Position numbers and translations under genes: made by a program
In this document: positions 1-5,120 of the stretch, one piece after another
How positions within the stretch are numbered: the first letter of the stretch is position 1
How the letters are laid out: every line of letters begins with the position of its first letter
Assembly (NCBI GenBank): GCA_021852325.1
Contig: JAJZNM010000135.1
Span: 1 to 7,172 of the forward strand
Direction of reading: 5' to 3'
DNA length: 7,172 nucleotides
Source of the DNA: Pseudomonadota bacterium
Lineage (GTDB): Bacteria > Pseudomonadota > Gammaproteobacteria > JAKAQQ01
Notes under the pieces: generated by a model
Told to the model about the DNA's origin: nothing
Seen by the model: only the letters and a program-made list of their open reading frames with translations
Database searches by the model: none

Positions 1-608
1 AGCGGGATTCCGGGCTTGACGAGCTTCGCGTAAACCGTCTTTCCGCGGGCGGTCACGGCAATCCACGAGGAGTGCTTCAGCACGAAACGCAGGCGGAGCC
101 GTGGAACCCGCGCCGCACGCGGGGGGCGCAGGGGCAGGGATGGGGGAGCAGACACCCGCGCCGGCTGGGAGACGGCGAGGGCCGGGTGTGGATGCTGGGG
201 GTGCCTCATCGGGCGTGTGCCGAGGAAAAACCAGAGTGCCGCGAGAATCGCGCCCACGAAGAGGAGCCCGGCGGTGGCGCCGAGCCACGCCCGAGGACTC
301 GATGGCCAGCCATCCCCCGCATCCGGTGGGGGTGGACCGGCGGGTTCCCGGCTCCCGTGGTCGGGTAGCCTCCGGATGAGGGCCCCGGGATCCATTTCAA
401 GCCAGGTGGCATAACGGCGCAAATGCCCGAGGTAATAGATGGTGGCATCAAACGCTCCGGGTGCACCCGCTTCGAGCGCCGCGATCAGGTCCTTCGGCAC
501 ATGCAGTGCATGCGCGGCGAACTCGAGGGTCACACCCCGTTCCTCCCGACGCTCGGCGAGTGCCCTGCCGACGTCCGCATAGGCACTGAGGGGTCGGGAT
601 GCGCTCAC
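1..608 (-). CDS. rodZ: RodZ-like cytoskeletal membrane protein (3' end outside window)
   Basis: RodZ anchors the MreB cytoskeleton to the inner membrane and helps keep rod shape. The readable 202 residues begin at a GTG (608-606) whose last two bases are shared with the TGA of the upstream pilF-like gene. Residues about 12-75 resemble the RodZ-type helix-turn-helix domain (G14-RALAERREERG, then a V37-P38 recognition-helix region and Y58-Y59-L60-G61-x-L-R-x-Y). A Pro-rich stretch (89-102) leads to one membrane segment at about 108-129. A short Pro/Arg/His-rich periplasmic linker follows, then the start of the C-terminal beta domain from about 170 (S180-S181-W182-I, then R188-G189-K190 and Y193), which matches the RodZ 'sWv.v.d..G..ly' pattern. 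The linker is only about 40 residues, shorter than in E. coli RodZ. There is no convincing Shine-Dalgarno, so expression is probably by translational coupling. Position after pilF is typical; ispG and hisS would be expected beyond the left edge. Confidence 0.85.
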   Translation of the reverse strand, partial: MSASRPLSAYADVGRALAERREERGVTLEFAAHALHVPKDLIAALEAGAPGAFDATIYYLGHLRRYATWLEMDPGALIRRLPDHGSREPAGPPPPDAGDGWPSSPRAWLGATAGLLFVGAILAALWFFLGTRPMRHPQHPHPALAVSQPARVSAPPSLPLRPPRAARVPRLRLRFVLKHSSWIAVTARGKTVYAKLVKPGIP

Positions 609-1366
609 GGGTTCGGGTGATGATGGAGAAATGCCAGGGCTTCGGGGGAACCCGGGTAGTCTTCGAGCAGAATGGCACCGTAACGCTCCGCGGCCACGGA
701 ATCATGAACCGCCCATTCGGCACGAATGAGAAGCCAGAGCACAGGTGCGGCCGGCTTGGGCGGGAGATCGGCGAGACGCGTGAGGAGCGAACGCGCGCGG
801 TGGAAGGCGTGATGGCGCATATCAAGGTTCGCGAGCTGCCAGAGTGCCGGGGCGTAGTTGTCGTTCAAGGCAACCGCGCGTGAGAGATACCGGAGGGCCA
901 TCACCGGATTCCGGAGTTTCAGGGCACACACGCCGGCATTCGTATAGGCCACTTCCGGTGTGATATAGGATGGGGTCTCGGCCGCCTTCACCAGCTCATG
1001 GATCGCGCGGCGCATCCGGCCGGTGCGGCACAGGAGCACGCCATAGGCATTGAGCGTGTCCGGGTCATGGGGGCGGAGACTCAACGAGGTGCGATAATAC
1101 CGTCGCGCGCGGCCCAGTTCGCCGAGTTCGACATCCAGCAACGCCATCGCATTGTGTGCCTTCACGGAATCCGGGTTGAGTTTCAGGGCCCGCTCGAAGC
1201 TGTGGAGCGCGAGAGTGCGCTCGTGCCGTTGCAGGTAGATCATCCCCATCGTGACATTGTCCCGGGCAGCCGCCACGAGATTCGTGACCGGTTTGGGTTG
1301 GCTTGATTCGGTCACACAGCCGGCGAGCAGCATCGCACACACGCTGATGACGAAGATCCGCCTCAT
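605..1366 (-). CDS. pilF: Type IV pilus biogenesis lipoprotein PilF/PilW (TPR protein)
   Basis: This is an outer-membrane lipoprotein pilotin that helps assemble or stabilise the PilQ secretin of type IV pili. The 253-residue product begins with a lipoprotein signal peptide: basic MRR, a hydrophobic core and lipobox L14-A15-G16-C17, so C17 should be the lipidated N-terminus. From about residue 34 to 240 it is a run of roughly six tetratricopeptide repeats, for example around 34-67 (ALKLNP end), 68-101 (SLSLRP end), 137-171 and 207-240. Length matches PilF of Pseudomonas (about 250). The ATG (1366-1364) overlaps the rlmN stop as ATGA and is preceded by a GAGGG Shine-Dalgarno seven bases upstream. 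The order rlmN-pilF-rodZ is strongly conserved in gammaproteobacteria. No other pilus gene lies in the window, so a pilus in this organism is inferred, not shown. Confidence 0.88.
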   Translation of the reverse strand: MRRIFVISVCAMLLAGCVTESSQPKPVTNLVAAARDNVTMGMIYLQRHERTLALHSFERALKLNPDSVKAHNAMALLDVELGELGRARRYYRTSLSLRPHDPDTLNAYGVLLCRTGRMRRAIHELVKAAETPSYITPEVAYTNAGVCALKLRNPVMALRYLSRAVALNDNYAPALWQLANLDMRHHAFHRARSLLTRLADLPPKPAAPVLWLLIRAEWAVHDSVAAERYGAILLEDYPGSPEALAFLHHHPNP

Positions 1367-2487
1367 GCGCAGGCCCTCGGAGTGGCAAACCGGAACTGGT
1401 CGGGCAGGCGATTCGCGACTGATCCCGCGAGCTGGCCACAGGCCGCCTGGATCGCCTGTCCGCGCGGCTTGCGGATCAGGGTTCTCAAGCCCTGGCTGAC
1501 CAGAACCTTCTGGAACGCGAGGATTCGGGATTCCGGTGACGGGGCAAAGGCCGCACCGGGGAACGGGTTGAACGGGATCAGGTTCACCTTGGCCGGAACG
1601 GTCCGGAGCAGACGGGCAAGCGCACGCGCATCGCTCATCTGGTCATTCACGCCATCGAGCATGACATACTCGATCAGGATCTCACGCTCCGGGTGCCGCG
1701 TGATGTATCGGCGGCAGGCAGCCAGGAGCTCGGCCAAGGGGTGAGCGCGGTTGATCGGCACCAGCCGGTCACGGAGGGCGTCATCGGCCGCATGCAGCGA
1801 GACCGCAAGCGACACGTCATGCTCGGCGGCCAGCCGGTCGATGAGCGGCACGAGCCCCGCCGTGCTGACCGTCACGCGCCATTTGGAAAATCCATAGGCG
1901 AGATCGTCGAGCAGGAGATGCAGGACCGGTGAGAGGGCGCGGTAGTTGGCGAGCGGCTCGCCCATGCCCATGAACACCACGTTCTGGATCGGCCGCTCAA
2001 GGCTGGATCGGGCCCCATCATGCCAGATCCGCCAGAGCTGCCCCACGATCTCGGCCGGCGTGAGATTCCGGTTGAAACCCTGGGCACCGGTCGCACAGAA
2101 GGCGCAGTTGAGCACACACCCCGCCTGGGACGAGACACAGAGGGTCCGGCGTTCCTCATCCGGAATGATCACGGTCTCGACGGCATTGTGCGAGTCCACC
2201 TGGAACAGCCACTTTTCGGTTCCATCGGGATCGAGGACTCGCCCGGCTGCCGGGGGGGCGATGCAGCAGGCCTCCTCGCGGAGCCTGACCCGGAGTCCGA
2301 GCGCGAGATCGGTCATCTGTTCGAAGTCCGTGATCCCGCGCCGGTGGATCCAGCTGAGGATCTGCCGAGCGTGGAAGGTCCGTGCGCCGCGAGCCGCGAT
2401 CCAGGTCTCGAGCGCTGCCCGGTCGAAGCCGAGAAGATTGACGCGTGGGGCCGGGTCCGGCTCAGCGCGGGGTTCGGGAAAAGACAT
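1363..2487 (-). CDS. rlmN: Dual-specificity RNA methyltransferase RlmN (23S rRNA A2503 / tRNA A37 C2-methyl)
   Basis: RlmN is a radical-SAM enzyme that methylates C2 of A2503 in 23S rRNA and of A37 in some tRNAs, using a [4Fe-4S] cluster and a methyl-cysteine intermediate. The 374-residue product has an N-terminal domain at 1-100 (N17-L18-L19 and the F55-x-x-M58-T59-D60 motif). The radical-SAM core starts with cluster motif C124-x3-C128-x2-C131. The residue equivalent to E. coli Cys118 is C117 in L116-C117-V-S-S-Q, and the methyl-carrying catalytic Cys is C350 in A-A-C-G-Q-L-A-G near the C-terminus. G-M-G-E-P, an S-T-A-G loop and N-P-F-P-G-A are all present. The frame is open for 60 more codons upstream, but that part is antisense-free overlap with ndk and has no family similarity. 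The ATG at 2487 gives the usual N-terminus, 15 residues before the NLL motif. The start overlaps the ndk 3' end by 26 bases. Confidence 0.95.
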   Translation of the reverse strand: MSFPEPRAEPDPAPRVNLLGFDRAALETWIAARGARTFHARQILSWIHRRGITDFEQMTDLALGLRVRLREEACCIAPPAAGRVLDPDGTEKWLFQVDSHNAVETVIIPDEERRTLCVSSQAGCVLNCAFCATGAQGFNRNLTPAEIVGQLWRIWHDGARSSLERPIQNVVFMGMGEPLANYRALSPVLHLLLDDLAYGFSKWRVTVSTAGLVPLIDRLAAEHDVSLAVSLHAADDALRDRLVPINRAHPLAELLAACRRYITRHPEREILIEYVMLDGVNDQMSDARALARLLRTVPAKVNLIPFNPFPGAAFAPSPESRILAFQKVLVSQGLRTLIRKPRGQAIQAACGQLAGSVANRLPDQFRFATPRACA

Positions 2488-2896
2488 CGATCTCGCCAAA
2501 AAAGAAGGCGATCTCGCACAGCGCGTTCGCCGGGCTGTCCGATCCATGCACCAGATTGCGTTCAATGCTTTCACCCCAATCGCGCCGGAGGGTTCCCGGT
2601 GCGGCCTTGGCCGGATCGGTTGCGCCCATGAGATCACGGTTCTTCTGGACGGCTTCCTCGCCCTCAAGCACCTGGACCATGACCGGACCTGAGGTCATGT
2701 AGGCCACGAGCGACTGGAAGAATGGCCGTTTTTGGTGCACCGCATAGAAAGACTCGGCTTGCGCACGGCTGAGTTCGAGCATCCGGGCCGCAACAATCCG
2801 GAGCCCGGCCCGTTCGAACCGGTCGTAGACGGATCCGATCCGGTCACGGGCGACACCATCCGGCTTGATGATCGACAAGGTCCGTTCAAGGCTCAT
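2462..2896 (-). CDS. ndk: Nucleoside diphosphate kinase
   Basis: Ndk transfers the gamma phosphate of ATP to other nucleoside diphosphates through a phospho-histidine, balancing cytoplasmic (d)NTP pools. The 144-residue product has the normal bacterial length. It contains the N-terminal strand T6-L7-S8-I9-I10-K11-P12-D13, Y51, R87, R104, N114 and the active-site His H117 in N-L-V-H-G-S-D-S. The ATG at 2896 follows a GGAGAG Shine-Dalgarno (2911-2906, nine-base spacing). A putative promoter sits upstream, so ndk probably starts its own transcript covering ndk-rlmN-pilF-rodZ. The 3' end overlaps rlmN by 26 bases. Ndk between the isc cluster and rlmN is the usual gammaproteobacterial order. Residues 106-116 (D-W-G-E-S-I-E-R-N-L-V) differ from the common 'AxSIxxNAV' form, but all catalytic residues are intact. 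Confidence 0.97.
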   Translation of the reverse strand: MSLERTLSIIKPDGVARDRIGSVYDRFERAGLRIVAARMLELSRAQAESFYAVHQKRPFFQSLVAYMTSGPVMVQVLEGEEAVQKNRDLMGATDPAKAAPGTLRRDWGESIERNLVHGSDSPANALCEIAFFFGEIDVFSRTPR

Positions 2897-2974
2897 TTCG
2901 AGAGGCTCTCCAGCGCGATCGGTCGGTTGCCTGAAGCCCGCAGGCGCGCAAACTGCAAGGCATGCAAACGGTTG

Positions 2975-3004
2975 ATTTTATCGTGTCGAGGGCTTTCCCT
3001 GCAA
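2975..3004 (-). promoter_or_regulatory. Putative sigma-70 promoter for ndk-rlmN-pilF-rodZ
   Basis: In the 135-base gap between the iscA-like gene and ndk, the minus strand has TTGCAG (3004-2999), an 18-base spacer and TAAAAT (2980-2975). The -10 matches 5 of 6 consensus positions and the -35 matches 3 of 6. The region is locally AT-rich within a GC-rich window. Transcription would start near 2968, leaving a leader of about 72 bases before ndk. This is inferred from sequence only. The rest of the gap shows no ORF worth calling and no clear operator. Confidence 0.4.
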
Positions 3005-3031
3005 GCGATGGCCGCCCGTCACCGGGCCGGA

Positions 3032-3358
3032 TCAGAGTGCAAAACTTTCTCCACAGCCACAGACCTCCCGCGCGTTCGGGTTGCGAAAGCGGAACATCCG
3101 GTTAAGGCCGTCCCGGACATAGTCGACCTCGGTTCCCGAAAGTACCGGCAGATCGGCTTCGGACAGGACCATGGGCACGCCTGCGCAGTCGATCAGCCGT
3201 TCTCCACCACCCACTGCTTCGGCATAGTCGATCCGGATGCTGTGCCCCGCGCAGCCACTTTTCGCAACCGATAGCCTGAGCCCCACCGCACGAGGGTGCG
3301 CCTGGAGCAAGCGCTTCGCCTGTTCCACCGCGTCTTGGGTCAAGTTGATGGCGTTCAT
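3032..3358 (-). CDS. iscA: A-type iron-sulfur carrier IscA
   Basis: A-type carriers accept or deliver iron-sulfur clusters (or iron) between the assembly machinery and target apoproteins. The 108-residue product has the HesB/IscA fold and all three conserved cysteines: C36 in K-S-G-C-A-G and C100-G-C102-G-E-S-F at the C-terminus. The CGCGESF ending resembles IscA more than ErpA, where GCGSSF is typical. Ten further codons are open upstream (ATG at 3388), but the ATG at 3358 gives the family N-terminus (M-N-A-I-N-L-T). That start overlaps the stop of the IscU-like gene as ATGA and has a GGGAG motif nine bases upstream. It is the last gene of the reduced isc cluster: hscB, hscA, fdx and iscX, which normally follow, are missing, and the next gene is ndk. 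Unlike the adjacent IscU-like protein, this carrier shows no sign of decay. Confidence 0.93.
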   Translation of the reverse strand: MNAINLTQDAVEQAKRLLQAHPRAVGLRLSVAKSGCAGHSIRIDYAEAVGGGERLIDCAGVPMVLSEADLPVLSGTEVDYVRDGLNRMFRFRNPNAREVCGCGESFAL

Positions 3359-3801
3359 CCCGTACGACTCCCGAAAGGATCCCCGCATCCGCTCCGGGTC
3401 TCGTTCCCGAGTGCATCAAGGATCGCATCTTCAACCAAGAGGGCTTCATCATACCGGATGCGGGGGTATGCCAACCGTTCTGCCACCACCCGGCCCGCTG
3501 GTACCTCGTCCGGCCGTGCAGCACGACCCTCGAGCCACTCGGCATAGTATGCACAGGCTGCCCCGGTCCATGGGCCACCCCGATACCGGTAACGCGCCCG
3601 CTGGATCATTCCATCGCGGATCTCAAGCTGGAATTCGATCAGACAGCCCGCATTGACACTGCCCGCCCAGCCTTCACGGACATGCGGGGATCCGGATCCG
3701 AATCCGCCGGTCCGCCTGAGATCGCGGGCCCAGCGTTCGAAGACGGCGAGTGACTGGCCATCCTCTCCAGGCGGAAGGGGAGGGTACGGTGCGGGAGGCA
3801 T
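3355..3801 (-). CDS. IscU/NifU-N-like protein lacking the canonical cluster ligands
   Basis: In the position of iscU, this 148-residue protein shares the family's landmarks. It has a V-x-x-R/H-x-x-x-x-R-x-G-F start (20-34), an E56-F57-Q58-L59 strand like KLQI, a D-G-x-I-x-x-A-R-Y segment (63-71) like E. coli GIIEDARF, A87-E88-W89-L90-E91-G92 like TEWVKG, and L122-V-E124-D125-A126-I127 like LAEDAI. Aligned to E. coli IscU by eye, Cys37 becomes A51, Asp39 becomes C53, Cys63 becomes G76, His105 becomes D118 and Cys106 becomes E119, so none of the usual ligands remains. Its own cysteines are C53, C83 and C139. It is unlikely to build clusters as IscU does; a structural, regulatory or desulfurase-partner role is possible but unproven. 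The ATG at 3801 shares one base with the iscS stop (TGATG). A longer in-frame start at 3891 lies inside iscS and adds no family sequence. The frame is uninterrupted, so it is not an obvious pseudogene. Confidence 0.75.
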   Translation of the reverse strand: MPPAPYPPLPPGEDGQSLAVFERWARDLRRTGGFGSGSPHVREGWAGSVNAGCLIEFQLEIRDGMIQRARYRYRGGPWTGAACAYYAEWLEGRAARPDEVPAGRVVAERLAYPRIRYDEALLVEDAILDALGNETRSGCGDPFGSRTG

Positions 3802-5000
3802 CAAACCGTCCGGGAGCCCATCCGGCTCCGTTCCCGGGGCGCCACCTCGCGCATCCGGCCATAGGCTTCTGCGATGGCCGCTCCTGCGCATTCGATTTCA
3901 TCCTCAGTCGTGAAACGGCCCAGGCTCACCCGCAAGGTCGCCTCGGCTTCGACATCGGATCGCCCAAGGGCCTTGAGGACATGGGAGGGTTCGCCCTTCG
4001 CGCTCGCACAGGCTGATCCCTGCGCCAGGGCGAGCTTGCCGAGAAAGAAGATCAGGCTCTCCCCCCCGACGCCGGTAAACGTGAGGCTGAGCAATCCGCA
4101 GACGCGCGGGGCGGATGCACCATTGAGTTCAACGCCCGAAAGCGCCTGAAGGCGGGTCCAGAGCCGGTCCCGAAGTCCCTGGATCCGGCAGGCTTCAGCT
4201 CCGCCCTCGAGACGGGCAATGCGGAAAGCCTCGCCCAGAGCCACGATCTGGTGGGTCGCAAGCGTCCCGGCACGCAATCCCCGTTCCTGCCCGCCGCCCC
4301 GGATGAGCGGCTCCAGGACGAGTTCGGGATCACTCCGGAGGTAGAGCGCGCCAATGCCTTTGGGCCCGTAAAGCTTGTGTCCGGAGAAGGACATGAGATC
4401 GACCGGAAGCCGGGAGAGATCAATGGGCAGCTTGCCGGCGCTCTGGACCGCATCGACATGAAACACCGTGCCCTGCTCCCGGCAAATCTCTCCGATCGCG
4501 GCGATGTCCTGGATCACCCCGGTCTCGTTATTCACATGCATGACCGAACAGAGGAGGGTGTCGGGCCTGAGGGACCGTCGGACAGCCTCCGGGTCCACGC
4601 ATCCGTTCCGGTCACAGGGTACACGCGTGACCTCGAAGCCTTCCGCTTCAAGCGACCGCATCGTGTCCAGCACGGAGGAATGCTCGATCTGCGACGTGAC
4701 GAGATGTCGGCCACGGTCTCGGCGTGCCCGGGCGAGGCCCCTCAAGGCCAGATTGTTCGATTCCGTCGCGCCTGAGGTGAAAATGACCTCATGATCCTCC
4801 GCCCCGATGAGGGCCGCGACTTCGTGCCGGGCTGCCTCGACCGCTTCCCGTGCGGCGCGACCGGGCGCATGGGTCGCCGACGCGGGGTTCGCAAAAACGG
4901 ATTCCGGTCCCAGAAACTCGAGCATGCGGGCAATCACCCGCGGGTCGGCCGGAGTCGTGGCCGCGTAGTCGAGATAAATGGGCCGATCGCGCGTCTGCAT
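3801..5000 (-). CDS. iscS: Cysteine desulfurase, IscS-type, without the usual C-terminal tail
   Basis: IscS is a PLP enzyme that removes sulfur from cysteine as a persulfide for iron-sulfur clusters, thiolated tRNA and other uses. Numbered from the ATG at 5009, the 402-residue product closely resembles E. coli IscS. It has L13-D-Y-A-A-T-T-P, S79-G-A-T-E-S, H110 (E. coli His104), D186 and Q189 for PLP, S209-G-H-K212 carrying the Schiff-base lysine, and catalytic C334 in Q-G-S-A-C-A-S-A (E. coli Cys328). Similarity continues to G-R-M-R-E-V-A-P (384-391), then stops. The conserved last 19 residues of E. coli IscS (LWEMYK...EWAHH), which bind IscU, are replaced by 11 unrelated residues ending G-S-R-T-V. 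I chose the second ATG (5000) because the first (5009) lies inside a TATAAT box; with the second ATG the protein has 399 residues. It is the first gene of the iscS-iscU-like-iscA operon. No iscR is present upstream. Confidence 0.95.
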   Translation of the reverse strand: MQTRDRPIYLDYAATTPADPRVIARMLEFLGPESVFANPASATHAPGRAAREAVEAARHEVAALIGAEDHEVIFTSGATESNNLALRGLARARRDRGRHLVTSQIEHSSVLDTMRSLEAEGFEVTRVPCDRNGCVDPEAVRRSLRPDTLLCSVMHVNNETGVIQDIAAIGEICREQGTVFHVDAVQSAGKLPIDLSRLPVDLMSFSGHKLYGPKGIGALYLRSDPELVLEPLIRGGGQERGLRAGTLATHQIVALGEAFRIARLEGGAEACRIQGLRDRLWTRLQALSGVELNGASAPRVCGLLSLTFTGVGGESLIFFLGKLALAQGSACASAKGEPSHVLKALGRSDVEAEATLRVSLGRFTTEDEIECAGAAIAEAYGRMREVAPRERSRMGSRTV

Positions 5001-5007
5001 GCCTTCC

Positions 5008-5013
5008 ATTATA
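5008..5013 (-). promoter_or_regulatory. Putative -10 element (TATAAT) of the iscS operon
   Basis: The minus strand has a perfect TATAAT at 5013-5008. Its last two bases form the start of the first in-frame ATG of iscS (5009-5007), and the next in-frame ATG begins at 5000, seven bases after the hexamer. Transcription initiated at the usual distance would start on or next to the A of that ATG, giving a leaderless message. There is no good -35 at 16-18 bases (TCGCCG or CGCCGG). A GGAG upstream is too far from either ATG to serve as a normal ribosome site. The possibility is inferred from geometry only. Confidence 0.35.
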
Positions 5014-5087
5014 GGACGATGGGGCTGCTCCGGCGAGGAGCCGGTCTGCGGGCAATCGTGCCCGCGCCACGCCGGTCACCGGCGGTC

Positions 5088-5096
5088 TGCTATGCT
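5088..5096 (+). promoter_or_regulatory. Putative extended -10 promoter of suhB
   Basis: TGC-TATGCT on the plus strand reads as an extended -10 (TGn plus a 4/6 match to TATAAT). It would place the transcription start near 5103, about 17 bases before the suhB ATG. No recognisable -35 lies upstream, which is tolerated for extended -10 promoters. Together with the divergent TATAAT for iscS it fills the 5010-5120 intergenic region. I see no IscR-type operator there. Confidence 0.3.
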
Positions 5097-5120
5097 GCAC
5101 CGATACTCGGCTGGATTCGC

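Noticed and set aside
605..1306. Plus-strand ORFs opposite pilF and rlmN.
   Set aside because: They are antisense shadows with Arg/Pro/Ala-rich composition typical of GC-rich non-coding frames, and they lack recognisable domains or ribosome sites.
2488..2667. An N-terminal extension of rlmN from the in-frame ATG at 2667.
   Set aside because: The 60 extra residues lie wholly inside ndk, have no RlmN similarity and look like an alternate-frame shadow; the start at 2487 gives the normal family length.
3010..3030. GC-rich hairpin GCCCG-TCAC-CGGGC just after the iscA stop, as a possible terminator.
   Set aside because: The stem is only 5 bp and no T run follows it in the minus direction, so intrinsic termination is not supported.
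3685..3706. Short tandem of GGATCC-like units within the IscU-like gene.
   Set aside because: Only two perfect copies and one imperfect copy, fully explained by Gly-Ser codons; not a meaningful repeat.
3355..3830. IscS and the IscU-like protein both end in Gly-Ser-Arg-Thr-x, hinting at a duplicated end sequence.
   Set aside because: The underlying bases differ at many positions (GGCTCCCGGACG against GGGAGTCGTACG), so a duplication is not supported; chance is sufficient.
4791..5120. Plus-strand open frame continuing upstream of suhB into antisense iscS.
   Set aside because: The SuhB domain begins at the ATG at 5121 with the exact family N-terminus; upstream codons are antisense to iscS and have no domain similarity.
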